64,000 nucleotides of DNA from Pyxicephalus adspersus (lineage: Eukaryota > Chordata > Amphibia > Anura > Pyxicephalidae). Position 1 is the first letter of the stretch; the number at the start of each line of letters is the position of its first letter. This document shows, in pieces, positions 34,237-45,668 of the stretch. A program made the position numbers and the translations under genes. The DNA lies in contig NC_092860.1 of NCBI RefSeq assembly GCF_032062135.1, positions 153,972,097 to 154,036,096 on the forward strand, given 5' to 3'. Under the pieces are notes generated by a model. That model was not told where the DNA came from, searched no databases, and saw nothing but the letters and a program-made list of their open reading frames with translations.

Positions 34237-34821
34237 CTAAAAATCCAAAATGCATTCTGTCTTTTGTTTAGGATTTTGAGTATTGTTGGAAACTTCCAGA
34301 GCCATGATGTTATGGGACTGCACCTTTATTAAATCCATACCCTGAACTGCTTTCACTCCCAGCAAAGGAATGTGGTCATCCTCCTGCAGCACAGTAAATT
34401 CCACTCTGTAGCTCTTTCTGTTACATGGATTTCTTAATCTTAGCTTGCATGTTCCCATGGGCTTCACAACACTTTTGTTATACATCACCAGTACCTTATC
34501 AGTGGACTCAATGGGAACCTGTTTGTAAAATAGAGTAAAAGGAATGACATTGCAGCTTGCTCCACAATCAGGCTGAAATCTTATGGGCTGTTCATCCACC
34601 ATAAATATGGCAAAGAGCTGCTTTGCATCATTGGCTTCTGGATGTTGAATATATTGACCTTCTCTGTTGCAGGCTGCAGCCATGTAATGTCCTCTGTGCT
34701 GTCGGTGTCCTGGGTCGCTGTATGGACTTGTTTGTACTATTTGCTGGTTTTCAATCTGCACACAGCTGAGAAGTGCGTCATCTTGCCACAAGCCCTGCAG
34801 GTCTCCCCATATGCTGGACAT
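34237..34821 (-). pseudogene. Gypsy protease region
   Basis: A minus-strand open stretch of about 194 codons. It holds a retropepsin-like block, FQPDCGASCNVIP, where the usual Asp-Thr-Gly is Asp-Cys-Gly, then KPMGTCKLRLRNP and FTVLQEDDHIPLLGVKA. Upstream in the next frame lie two CCHC-type knuckles of gag (about 34860-34785), one broken by a stop. The protease would process the Gag-Pol polyprotein. Confidence 0.75.
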
Positions 34822-34829
34822 TTCTCTTT

Positions 34830-35529
34830 GTCTCTCTCATGTCTTTTTCCACACTATTTACACTGGACTCAGCTCACAGGGAGCCTGGGCCTTGCTCTCC
34901 CTTTCACAGATATTGGATGTACTGAGGCATCACTGGGGCCCTCCATCATTCCCAGGCTGTCTTTAGTCAGCTCAGCAGCCTTGCATATACATTTCCCCAC
35001 AGCCAGCTCTTCCTCCCTCAGTAATCTTTGTCTGAGGTGCAAGTCTCTGATACCATACACTATCCTGTCTCTGATGAGGGAGTCCCTGATGTCCCCAAAT
35101 CCACAGGTTGCAGCCAGTCTCCTCAGCTCTGTCACATATCTGTCCATACTTTCCCCAGCCTCCTGATTCCTTCAGAAGAATTTCTATCTCTCCACTATCT
35201 CGTTCTTTTTGGGGTCTGAGTGTTCATCAAATGCCAACAGTATGTCCGTCAATGGCAGGCTGTCTGTGCTGTCTGTCAGTAAGGTCTGGGCTATTTCTCT
35301 GACTTTTTCCCCTTCTAAATAAGAAAACAGTTTTACTTTCCTCTGCTCGTCTCTGGGTGCCACTGTCAGATCCACATACAGAGTAAACTTTTCCTTCCAG
35401 TGTCTCCATGTCTGTGAGAGATTGGAAGAAGTGAAGTCTCTGAGGGGGTTTCAGGCCACTCTCCATAATGCAGTATGATAGGGACTCTGTACTTACAGTC
35501 GCTGATTCTCTGTACAGTCCTAGTGTCAC
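34830..35529 (-). pseudogene. Gypsy gag, frameshifted
   Basis: Starts near 35467 with MESGLKPPQRL. The capsid-like segments RDEQRKVKLFSYLEGEKVRE and LLAFDEHSDPKKNE (35350-35200), then YVTELRRLAATCGFGD, RDSLIRDRIVYGI and LRQRLLREEEL (35140-35010), are typical of Mag-type gypsy gag. The frame changes near 35400 and again near 35170. It would form the particle that packages the RNA. Confidence 0.8.
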
Positions 35530-35577
35530 CCAATCTGTATTTATAGACAGCAGACTTGCAATTCAGAGGTCCTGTGC

Positions 35578-35595
35578 ACCGCTGCCACCATGTTC
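35578..35595 (-). promoter_or_regulatory. Primer-binding site of the gypsy element
   Basis: Directly inside the LTR the minus strand reads AGAACATGGTGGCAGCGGTG. TGGTGGCAGCGG begins a few bases after the LTR end, as seen for tRNA-primed vertebrate gypsy elements. I did not identify which tRNA. Confidence 0.5.
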
Positions 35596-35807
35596 TGTTA
35601 GTTGGTCGTGCTCCAGATGCTCACACACAGTAGTTAGAAGCAGACATTTTTATTTGGTGGTAATTCCAGCTGCCATTACATAAATCTATACGTATGTATA
35701 AAACTCCTTCCTGAAGCCCCACCAGCGAGATGCAATAATAAAGTTCTACCAATATCTCAGTAGTGAGCCCCCTAGAGGCCATACACAGCATATAACATAT
35801 TGCTACA
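35596..35807 (-). repeat. 5' LTR of the gypsy element (212 bp)
   Basis: On the minus strand it starts TGTAGCAATATG and ends CCAACTAACA, giving TG...CA ends. It is short, as in Mag-type elements. A TATA-like stretch is present (TTTATACATACG near 35700). No second LTR was found near 32.6 kb. Confidence 0.65.
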
Positions 35808-36169
35808 AGCACCTAAAAGGCTTTTATTTTTATGAATGTCATTGAAGGTTTATCCTCAATGTTAAGGTGTTTATCCTTTACCCAGGTGCAGATCTGGCTA
35901 CCCACATGGGACTTTGAATGGGATGATGTTTACCCATAAAAAAACATCAAATGAGTCTTGGGATGATCCTTTTTCACTATAGTTTTCAAATAAAGTGATT
36001 CTTCATACAGCTATCCAGGTAAGTACTTATATCACCAAACATCTAATTAATGAGGGCTGATGCTTATAGGTTCTATTTAAGAAAACATTTTATTTCAAAC
36101 CTAAGTGATTTAACAATTAACAACAACATTATTGAATTTAAATTTTAGTATCAACTCTTTTGCAATCTA

Positions 36170-36958
36170 TTGTTGTACATATTTAATGAACAGAATATTT
36201 GGATGATTTATGTGTAAACATCTTTTCAGGTATTCCCAGAAACTCCTTTTATGTTGGGTGTCTTGCCTTGGTGTGGCCCCCTGTCAGCCTAGATTTATCT
36301 GAGCTACCTAATATACATTTTTTTCTTTTGTTGCAGTATTAGGAACATTTAATTTGTTTGCATTAAGCTGCATTTCCACCAACTACATATTAACTAAATA
36401 TTATGTTATTTACATATTTTAAATGGTACCATTTATTGTCTATCAGCCATATACCAACTATGCTATTTACATATATTATGATTGGCTTTATTTATTAATG
36501 TTTAGTTTTGCTAAAAAAATATATTGATATATTCAATATCTGCTTTTGTAGATATAACCTACCACCACTATTATCATTTCATCACCATACAAAAGAAAGG
36601 TGTTTTTGCTGTACTCCTGAGGAAGCAGACCAGATCTGGGAAATGCTTTGAGTTGCGCTTCATCAACTTGTATCTAGGCTGGGGAATGTATAATGCCCCT
36701 CCCCTTTTTGGGGGGTAGTACTAAACCTATGTACCTTTACCAACCGATTAGTGGTTGAGACCAGCAAAACTCTCTTTGTTGGTAGTTTAAAAACATGTTT
36801 AGTGACCCATTTGGTAATATGTGATTTTATGTATGTGTTTGTAATTTTTTCCTTTTTTGTGGTTTTAAAATATTTTTTTTTACAAATCATCTTGTTCAGA
36901 ACATCAAATTGTTCAGTACTATAAAAATCCCACTTTTCTGTCCCATGTTTGGAGTTTA
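36170..36958 (+). repeat. Right arm of the Penelope inverted repeat
   Basis: Reverse-complement partner of 29897-30690. It holds CTGAGGAAGCAGACCAGATC at 36617-36636, the plus-strand twin of the left arm motif. Confidence 0.8.
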
Positions 36959-37171
36959 CTTTGCTCCAAACAACAGGCCATATCTTTGCATCCAATATGC
37001 TAGTTAGGAATGTGATATTCACTTGCTCAATTATTGTAGAGGGGTTTACACACAAAATTTAAGCACTGTGGTTAGGGATCTGTTATTTTCTGGCTCAATT
37101 TTATTGTTTTCAATGTGTCATCAAATCCATAACTCCATAAATCAGAATGATCCTAGGACCAAGATGGAGTG

Positions 37172-37234
<63 letters not shown>

Positions 37235-37620
37235 CTGTTCCACAAGTCTATTTTTCAATGGTATCTTACCCCCTTGAAATTGGTCATCTTTCCTTCATAT
37301 TTCCCTCTGTGCTGTAGGAATTGTGGATCTATAGGATCTCTGCTCCATTTTTTAGGGTATTGCAAATCCATCTGATTCTTTTGAAATCAAGTATTTAATC
37401 TGATCTATGATATTATTCCCACTCACATAACCACTACTCTAGAATTAGTTATTCTACATATTCATACACATATAATTCATATGATAGATAGGGTTATGGC
37501 TGAAGAAAAGGAGCTCCAAATTTTCTGGAAGGAGTTTAACATTCTGAATTCCATAAAAAAAAACATTGCAAAGGTATGGAAGGAGGTAGCAAAAGCGTGC
37601 ATGAGCTGGATCTGGTAAAA
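36959..37620 (+). pseudogene. Older LINE ORF2 remnant, second part
   Basis: YLTPLKLVIFPSYFPLCC and GSIGSLLHFLGYCKSI (37265-37373) match the C-terminal knuckle region of the intact LINE (about 28446-28560). With the Penelope element removed, the distance from KHLGGMGLSN to this block (about 660 bp) is close to that in the intact LINE (about 700 bp), so both parts are one copy. A long (TA)n tract interrupts it. Confidence 0.7.
37176..37231. repeat. (TA)n microsatellite
   Basis: About 28 TA dinucleotides in a row. The Tyr-Ile repeated frames over it are artefacts. Confidence 0.95.
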
Positions 37621-37624
37621 TTCG

Positions 37625-38405
37625 TTAAAAGGTGTATGTCAACACACTCAAAGGTTTTGACAAAAAAATCCTTGAGGATGCAGTTCTTGAAATTACCCAG
37701 AAGATTAGGGTACTCGGGAGAAATTTGGAGCTAGAGATCGAGGAGGAAGATATTCAAGAGCCCATAGATTTGGAAGACGAGGAGCTTTCATCAAAAGATC
37801 TGATTGCACTTGCAAAAAGGAGAAAATGGGCAGAAGAGAAAAGAAGAGGGAATAAAAATACAATAGAGGAAATAAAAATGTCAGAGGCATTTTGCTTCAT
37901 CGAGAAAAGATTGTCAACTTTCGGAGAGATGGATGTCAGCTATGATCAGTTTGCAAAAGTTGAGAGACAGGTCCACAATGCTCCTGTATGCTAAAGGCTC
38001 ATCTACGAAGAACGCAAAAAAGGCACTGTGCAATCCACAATGGACATCTTCCTTCAGAAATCAACTGCATCTCCACAGACTTCCAGCACATTGGAGCCTC
38101 AACCCTTAACTTCTCGAGGTGAATGTTTCCTCGAATCAGCCTCTACAGCTGAAGAGGAGCTTTTGATGAACCTCTTGCTGTAAAATCACTTGCCGTATCA
38201 TCGCCACCCACATGATCCAAAAATGAAGTGTAGCCATCTACTGTGAAAAGTAACTTTGTTCAAGTATGCAGACGTCAGACATAATGTTAGTGGGTTCACA
38301 TACTACATATATACACATACTTCATACACATATTCGACTTACGATATTTGCAAGTTACAGTGATGTCGTCATAACGCATCTCCAATGTAAATTGAGGACT
38401 ACCCA
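37625..38405 (+). pseudogene. Tigger/pogo transposase C-terminal tail and element end
   Basis: An open stretch (37632-37994) and its continuation resemble the tail of TIGD1-type pogo transposases: an acidic EEEDIQEPIDLEDEEL part, SEAFCFIEKRLSTFGEMD, VERQVHNA and then, past a stop, LIYEERKKGTVQSTMDIFLQ. Downstream, ATTCGACTTACGATATTTGC and the AAATTGAGGACTACC end near 38400 fit the 3' end of a Tigger element. The DDE domain and N-terminus are absent. Confidence 0.65.
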
Positions 38406-39729
38406 TATTATTTTTTAGCTAGTACTTTTAATGATGTAAATTTCCCTTGTACCTTTACTCCTTCTAATCTCCTCGCTACTTGGTTAATATAAATTCTGAA
38501 AGTTCAACATTTACCTAAAGCTTCCCTAACCATTAGAAAATATTTTTAACCTGTTTTACCTGATCTAAAAAAAAAAAAAAGCAATAGACCTGCCATTTTT
38601 TGTAAGTAAAAAAGATCTAAATGTTGTATTTACTTTTGTTCAGTCAAATAAAAGTATGAGCTGTAAATATAGGCCTCTAAATGCATAACACATTAGGAAT
38701 ACCCCAAAATATACTTCTCTGATTGTACAGAACATTGTACAGGTTGTCCAAATTCCCTCCTAACTGCCGGGCCTAGCGTTGGATTACCTGAGGTGCAAAA
38801 CCTAAATGGCTACTGGTGTTTATTAGAGCACACTGCAAGGAGTGATAGGCCAGTGATCCTAGTAGCGATTAGACTACTTTGCTGCATGGAAGTCATTAAG
38901 TTGCAGCCCCCAGGCTCTCCCCCATCAGAGTTACAGCAGGCTGTAGTCAGGGCGGGGGGCAATCAACAGGCTTAGGTCAAGGTAGGTGGCAATCACATGC
39001 AAAGACAAGGTCAAAATCCAGAATTTAGAGTATGCTGGGCAGAATAATTCCATCTGCTAGGGGTGCGGAGGGTTTGCCTGAATGAGTTTGACTAAAGGAA
39101 TGCTGGGGATCCTGAAAGCTGCTAAACAGAGGACTTGCAAGCAAAATGGTAAAAGTAATAATATAGGCCTTTTAGCATATATTCTGGTTCTACATAAACA
39201 TTGGCAGCTTCTGGAACTTTGTATTTAAATTCATCTCTAGAGTCTTGAGTTGTAGTTTTTAAACCATCCCTTGGACTAGATTGGTTTAGAATTGTAGCAG
39301 TGTGTGGAATAACCCATCTTCTCCAAGTGTAGTCAAAGTTGTCATTAAGGTATTATACAATACCACTATTTTATCCAGGATGAGAACTAATCTTTGACCA
39401 TCTTTATTGGCAGGGCCGGGATGACCATAACTCCTTTTGAGTGGTCAGGTAGGCAAGAAGAAAAGAAAGGGACATCCCCAATACAATCCCTATCAGGTGG
39501 ATTTTTAGTTTTTTTTTTACTTATTAACTATTTGATAACTATTTGTTATCCACTTTTTTCAATATAAATGTAAAAAAACTATGCTTTAAAAAAAAAATAC
39601 GCTGGCACCCTGGCCAGCAGTACAAGGACCTCCCTGCTTCTGCACACTCATACTGACCATACAGTTCAGAATTTTAGAATTAGCTTATTAGCCTTGGTTT
39701 ACTGTTTTTTGTTTTCCCCTGTAACTTAC
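38406..39729. other. Intron 4 right part, no gene
   Basis: No coding match. Around 38930-39110 the GGTCAAGGTAGG and GGTCAAAATCCAG phrases resemble 46500-46570 (GGGGTCAAGTACCAGAAATCCAG), hinting at a shared unclassified LTR-like repeat. Confidence 0.3.
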
Positions 39730-39957
39730 CTTATCACGTTTCCATGATATCAGCTGTGGGTTAAGAATAAATTGCTGATTTTCTGGAAGAGACTGATCAA
39801 AGTGGCCCACATATGTCCAATATGTGCCATTTATGTCTGCAACGTGTGTTTTCCAATTTACAATGTCCAAAGGGCTCGGTAGGTTTACATTTTCTTTAAA
39901 ATATATCTCCTTGTTAATTGAATCCTTGAAGTATATTGTTTTAACAAAATGGGATAC
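39730..39957 (-). pseudogene. V2R exon 4 (end of ligand-binding domain)
   Basis: 228 bp on the minus strand, acceptor ATATTTTAAG, donor AAG|GTAAGT, phase 0 at both sides. It reads VSHFVKTIYFKD, KEIYFKENVNLPSPLDIVNW, YWTYVGHFDQSLPENQQFIL and LISWKRDK. The ILNPQLISW block matches the INxxxIxW motif just before the cysteine-rich domain of V2Rs. The acceptor lacks a long pyrimidine tract directly before the AG. The frame is open. Confidence 0.88.
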
Positions 39958-40500
39958 CTTAAAATATACAAAAATCATTACAGGAAAAAAAAAATAATAA
40001 ACATTATTATAACATGTATATGAAGAGAGTGGTAATCTCCTTTACAATGCATTGCAAGTGTTACTATACACGTGGTCTTGACTGTGGCAGGAACGTCTAA
40101 CATCATAGCTGTAGCACACCACAGCTTCTTTGATGTTTATTCAAACTCTATCATCATCTGGCACCTGTTGGTTAAATCATACCCTTGACAAGAGATACCC
40201 CTGAAAAAGCTAATACATTTCTGATATTGGCCCTCATCTGATCCTAGTTTTGTATTTCTTTTTGTATGTGTGGGAAGTATTTACCAGAGGTTACCACCTT
40301 GGTCTTCTATAAAGGGCTGACATTATTGCATCCTCTATACAAAATGTAACAAAGCAGCACCAGTTTTTGTACTGGTTAGACAGAAACAAATTACAGAGTT
40401 TTAATAGCTTTTTATGGAGAGATAATAAAAAATATAATATATAAAATATAAAAAGTATAATACTTTTAATAGGGTCAGTTTTCTGGTACAAAAAGTTTTA

Positions 40501-40935
40501 TTAACCTCCCTGGCGGCCTGATTGTGACCGTATTTCCACGCAAAAAGCGGTACCATTTTTTGCATTACAATTTATTTTACATTGTAGGCCTATAATCCTT
40601 AGGCATAACTCACTGACAATGTCTAATAGTTAATACATTTAATAATAAACTTAAAAAAACTCTTACAAATTCTGTTAGAAAAAGTAAAATAATGTATAAA
40701 GTAATAAAACTGTACAGCAACAAATATATTATATATAACATAATTATATATATTATATGAATATTTCTTTGTATTAGACTCAATACAGCTATTTTGTATT
40801 AAGTCCAATACAAAATTATTTGAATTTGCCATTGCTATGTCCTGGCCGGACCAACGCATGTTCCGACGTCCCTGGGAAACCCTGTAGGATGTCTCTACAC
40901 TTCGGGGCTGGAGGTTGGAGGAGGCAGACGCGTTC
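40501..40935. mobile_element. TTAA-start MITE in V2R intron 3 (right end unclear)
   Basis: Starts TTAACCTCCCTGGCGGCCTG, with CGCAAAAAGCGGTACCATTT inside and a CG-richer part at 40840-40935 (GGCCGGACCAACGCATG). Same family as 8156 and 22673. No matching right terminus was found. Confidence 0.5.
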
Positions 40936-41172
40936 CCAGGACCAGGATCTCTGTGTAAATCATGTTATACACTCTAATCCACAATTTAGAAACTTTGAGG
41001 TACAACCACCAAATGTGACACACAGTACCACGAGTAGAACAACACCAAAAACAATTGGGAGAATAAGAGACTTTGTGAGCTATGTGTGCTGAAGTCAAAT
41101 CCAGTCTCATAAGGCCCTATATGAGTGTTTAAGCACAATTTCACTTCTGATATTGAAATATCTGTACCCAAA

Positions 41173-41396
41173 GGGCCTGATTTAATAAATCTCTCTAGGC
41201 CTGCAGAGAACAGACTTTCATCAGTGAAGCTGGATAATCCAGCATACCTGAAATGGATTTCCTAAAAGTTGTTTGCAATTTGTTAGCAAATGTTTTTAAT
41301 CCTGGACCAGATCTATTCCAGGTTCGCTGAATCTCCCAGCTTCACTGTAGAAGGTGTATTCTCCCCGGTCTTCGAGAGCTTTATTAAATCAGGCCC
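41173..41396. mobile_element. Palindromic MITE (GGGCCTGATTTAATAAA ends)
   Basis: The left end GGGCCTGATTTAATAAATCT and right end AGCTTTATTAAATCAGGCCC are complements. Pairing extends inward (GTGAAGCTGG against CCAGCTTCAC; CTGAAATGGATT against GATCTATTCCAGG), so the whole 224 bp folds on itself. AAA/AAAG flanks may be the target duplication. I recall this repeat type from ranid frogs; that recall is unverified. Confidence 0.8.
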
Positions 41397-42763
41397 AAAG
41401 TCTCAGTTTAAATTGAGATTGAGGATAATTTTAAAAGCTTCAAATGGATTTTAACTCAAATTTGTACTTTACCTAAAAGAGTGGACAACCCTGTTCACTA
41501 TTGTTTTTTTTTTTTTCTGCAACAACTTTTTTTTTTTTTTTAAAAAGGGTGAAAAGGGGGTGAAGCACCTCCCCTTTCTATTTTTATTGTTGTGGTGATC
41601 AAGACCAAATAGGAGCGCAGAGCCCCTGGGATACATACATCACACATCCCAGGAAACTCTTACCTGCTCGTTTGGGCATACGCAGAAGACGTATTTTCCT
41701 TCACTTAGGGGAAAGAGATGCAGATGTCACACATGCGCAAAGAGATTGGTACTTTTCCTTACAGCGGCTACATCACCCTATCTCGCGCCTGCACAGTGCA
41801 AGATTGGGTGACGTACCCAAAAGACGAAAGAAGATGATGGCACCCAGAACTTTCCCCACATTGGGATGTAGAAGAATTCAAAAATGGTACAGGACCCGAT
41901 TAAGAAAAGCTCTAGAGTGATGGAGGGATCTACAAAATTAAAAGAAGGTGTGTACGTTTTTTTTTATTTCTGATATGGTACGCTTTAAGTTCTGAAAGAA
42001 ATGAATGAATTTGTTCAAGGGAAGGATCAGGTATTGCATGATACAGTTAAGAAATGTGATGATTAAACTCCTCTAAAATCTTGGGAGTTTTGGAAGTAGT
42101 AAGCTAATGTCTGATACACAAGTATATTGCTAGTTTATGCCTAGGGATATTCTTCAGTTTGTTGTAACATAGTACCTATTTTAGTACCATTAACATAATA
42201 TTTGTGCTGTGTCCAATTAAAATTATGTTCAGGAAATACTTTTCTAAAAATCTCCTAAATTGTAACACTCTGACCAGCACAGCAGCACAAAGTGGAGACT
42301 TATGCTGCTGAGTCCCATCTTTTTTATAGGACTGCAGTGGTGCCAGCTCTTTGTAAAAAACTGATGAAAATGAGCCAAAAGGTCCACCTGTGATTGGCAG
42401 ATGTTTGCCACGCATGTGGGGAAACTGAGAGTCCGAATAGAACTAAAACCACAGTTCCAAAAATCCAGATTGGAACTGTCTTTGAATAGATTAATATAAA
42501 TACCTTTAGAAGTAATTTTTAATCATTTGCTTTTAAAATATTTTTAATATGTTATGTCTAACAAGGACAAAAAAATCAATGTTATTGGAAAAAATGTTGC
42601 AGTTTATTACAGAATCAGTGACAATTCTATACACCATTCGGGGATATTACTAAATGCTACATTTCTCAAAATAATAACTTCCATCATCTTCCTGTGGTCT
42701 TCTGATTCTGGATTGATATAGTTACTGTATCTACTGTGTATTTACATATTTCAATACACTCAC

Positions 42764-43550
42764 CTTATTCTTTATTCTATGTACATTTATTTCAGATTCT
42801 GGTTCCATAATCTTTAGATAGGAGTATATATCATGCAATGCCCGAGCCAGTATGTTAACTGCAGTAAACACTCTGTAAGGTATCATATCATTACGATATG
42901 CTTGCAAGTTGATGTTGGTCAATTCACAAACTTTAATAGTACGCTGTAGATGGATCGGTATGAGATAGTTCTTCATTGGGTTCCCCGAAAAGCATTGATG
43001 TTGAGAAATAATTATATCCTCCAAAAATGGTTGGCTGGGAAACCTAATGCTACGGAAATATTTCTGCATCTCCGGTATAGATGTGTTGGGACATGTGAAC
43101 ACCAAACTGCAGTTACCAAAAGCCAAATGTTCTGTATCATGTGACCAAGAATATGGGAGAATAAATGTTTTATTTACATGATAAGGGACAGTTCTGGCCA
43201 GAAATGCACCATAAGTCACGCTAAAAGTGCCACAGATAATTACAACTTCAGTGGTTGAGGTTTGCAGCTCTTGCGGAATTTCATCAAAATTCTTTACAGA
43301 CACCAGAATCTTGAATTCAATACAAATTCCATGATTAGTTAAATGTTTGCTGAGTTGTCGGATCTCTCGTTCTCCATATTCATCATCGGATGTAATGATC
43401 CCAACCCAGTTCCACTTCAACCTTCCCAGTAACTTCACTATGGCCACATATTGCATTTCAACATTTGGAACTGTCATGAAAACATTGGGATACATCCTTC
43501 TGTCACTTAGTAAACTATCTCCAGCTCCAGTAAACTGTCTCCTAACTGAT
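42764..43550 (-). pseudogene. V2R exon 3 (ligand-binding domain), frameshifted
   Basis: 787 bp with acceptor TTTCCTTATAG and donor AAG|GTGAGT. After the lesion it is open: SDRRMYPNVFMTVPN, IVKLLGRLKWNWVGIITSDD, EFKILVSV, VVIICGTFSVTYGAFLA, FILPYSWSHDTEHL, a Cys-containing FSGNP segment and YRVFTAVNILARALHDIYS, all typical of the V2R Venus flytrap lobe. Read in phase with exon 2 the exon starts ATC AGT TAG. The cause is visible: GGAGACAGTTTACTGGAGCT (43542-43523) is followed by its near copy GGAGATAGTTTACTAAGTGA (43522-43503), and one base before them is missing. Removing the net 19 bases gives 256 codons. It would have bound the ligand. Confidence 0.9.
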
Positions 43551-45668
43551 CTATAAGGAAAGAGGACAGAAGTCATGTTAGCAGTAAATGGCTGCTTGTG
43601 CTGCTTCTCTCTCTGTGTTTGTGCTCTGCTGTACAGAGACTACAAGGAACATGAGAGAATGTGTTCAAGCACAGTGAAGCCACAATATTGGTCCCATAGT
43701 TAGTGATCACACTGCTGATTTGGAGGTACCAGAGGGTAAGACACCTCCTGACCATTCCTCAATAATGGTTCCCACTGTGTGGATTTATTAGTGCCACAAA
43801 GGATATTCACCCATACCATGTAATGCCCCTGCCAATAGCCACATCTCTAGGTGTCTGCCTTCATATGGACCGGGCTAAACACTGAACATTACAGGCCACA
43901 TGTTTGTAGATTGCAGGGACTGATCATGACATTGCCAAAGGCTTTTCCAGTCATAATATAAGAAGAAGTGGGAACTTTATTAGCAACAATGGTAGAAAAT
44001 TTCCTGTGTGTGACTGAAAATATTTTTTTACTTATTTTCCATTATTAGTAGAAGAAAAGAATGCGGCCTGTGCAATTATTGTGTACTGTATTAAATTTAA
44101 AAAAGGTTAATGTCCCTTATAGGCAGTAGGAGAACATGTCACCTTGGCAAAACCTGTATGTCCCTTTTTTTAGCTTTTTAAACACAATTTCACTAATTTC
44201 ACTCTTATAGCTATTACAAACTGACCTGATTACTGAAGTGCAAGAACTTAAAATGTGTGTTTTTTTCCCATAGCACTGAGACTTCGCAGCACACATGGTC
44301 CCTGGCCCATTTCCTATCTATGGAGTTTCTGTCCCCGAATGTCTACTTCCGCCTGTGGCATTGTGAGCGGAGGACAGTCAGGGAATCCATCAGTCTGTCT
44401 TCATACAGACGTTAGACTGGAGGGAATGGCTTAGGGTTGGCAAAAACAAAAAGTAAAACAATTGGACTTATAAAACTTATATTTGAATTTAACGTACAGG
44501 AGATGATTCACAAATGTCCCCATCCCATAAAGGGGTCTGATTTTAATAACTGGGGCTGGACACACTGTTTTATCTGTATATTTTAATTTGCCTAAACATA
44601 TAAAAAAAATAATACAATGGTAATAACTCTAACAGCCATATTATATTTTTTTTCCATTATTTACAATATATTCTTATACTATAACTCAACAAGCCCATTG
44701 CATTATAAGGAGGCATGAAAAAATTTACAGAAATTCTGATTTAGACAGAAACCTTATATTATATCTGAAAGCATTGGGATGCTAATGAGGAGCATTCAAG
44801 TGATAATTAACACCTTGGTTGAATTATAAACATTTTTTGTCCCCTAAACTAACTTTAAAAAATATTGGGAATATCTCCTCTAGGTCTCTCTGAGTTGCCC
44901 TGCAATTTTGGACTTTGTAGTTAATGTAAAAAGTAGGTGGCGAGCATTAGCCCACTATTACTACCTACACTTGCCATTATCTTTTGACAAAATGGCAATC
45001 ATTTATAGTTTTGTTTTCTATTGAATTATGGTCTCCCAGACATACACAGCAGTTTTGGAATAAATGTAAACCCACACATTCAAAAATTTGGACTTTCTTA
45101 TTTGCTGGCAATGTAATAAGTTTGCAGATCTCCGAATTAAGTCCAATCTGAATTAAGTCCAACAGAAAGTTGGAATTCCAACAAATTAGGAATTCATTTG
45201 ATGGAATGCGATGGATTTTTTTTCCTATTTCTCCCTATAAACTAGTAAAATCTATAACCTCTCTAACTAGATCACCAACACAAAATGGCTTTTTATACAT
45301 CTGTGCACAGATGATGCACGGTACAAAATCACTATCTTATTTGCCCTTGGCTATTTAGATTAAATCCGGAAGAGCAAGCGTGCCTAGGCTCAGAAATGCC
45401 ACTTGAGCAGGAGCAGCTACCTGTGAATGGTTGAAGTTTCCCACACATGTGCAGAGTAAATCCAGGGCTTAGGTCAGACCTTGAATTTTTCAAATTCCAA
45501 GTTTCAATGTGAGATTAGAAAATGAGAAATGTTGGTCAGAATTGACTCTGACTGGATTTTTCTGACCATCTGTTGCTTTTTACAAGTATGGCTGCTTTGC
45601 TTCCAGTTGGGTCAGGGAAAGTATCAGAATATACATAGTGTTGATAAGTTGGTAATTGGGTCTCTTAC

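Larger units (their letters stand above)
32641..35807 (-). mobile_element. Ty3/gypsy retrotransposon inside the Penelope element
   Basis: Minus-strand order from the 5' end: LTR (35807-35596), primer-binding site, gag (about 35529-34830), protease (34821-34237), shortened RT/RNase H (34230-33580) and integrase (33550-32650). There is no 3' LTR, so it is truncated at the 3' end. The central RT is deleted and frames are broken. It belongs to the same K02A2.6-like type as the pol piece at 4.7-5.9 kb. Confidence 0.85.
29897..36958. mobile_element. Penelope-like element with inverted terminal arms
   Basis: Arms of about 800 bp (29897-30690 and 36170-36958) are reverse complements: both outer ends read TAAACTCC(C)AAACATGGGAC inward, and inner anchors include TGTTCATTAAAT and ACCAAGGCAAGACACCCAACAT. 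Between them are a Penelope reverse transcriptase on the plus strand (31090-32640) and a later gypsy insertion on the minus strand. Each arm holds a CTGAGGAAGC...GGAAC/GGAAAT block (minus 30206-30175, plus 36617-36645) like a decayed hammerhead ribozyme core, known from Penelope terminal repeats. No GIY-YIG endonuclease is recognised. No target duplication is visible. The host site is an older LINE, since its ORF2 continues on both sides. Confidence 0.78.
21660..39729. other. V2R intron 4, swollen by nested transposons
   Basis: An 18-kb gap between exons 4 and 5 in which every recognisable block is mobile: SINE with MITE (22.4-23.1 kb), full-length LINE (23.6-29.1), older LINE remnant (29.4-29.9 and 37.0-37.6) split by a Penelope element (29.9-37.0) that itself holds a gypsy copy (32.6-35.8), and a Tigger tail (37.6-38.4). 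Stretches 21660-22440, 23126-23559 and 38406-39729 show no gene; 23280-23559 and 38800-39170 look like unclassified repeat DNA. Confidence 0.75.

Noticed and set aside
37169..37375. Frame with a long Tyr-Ile repeat
   Set aside because: A (TA)n microsatellite translated; only its C-terminal end is a real LINE relic and is annotated as such.
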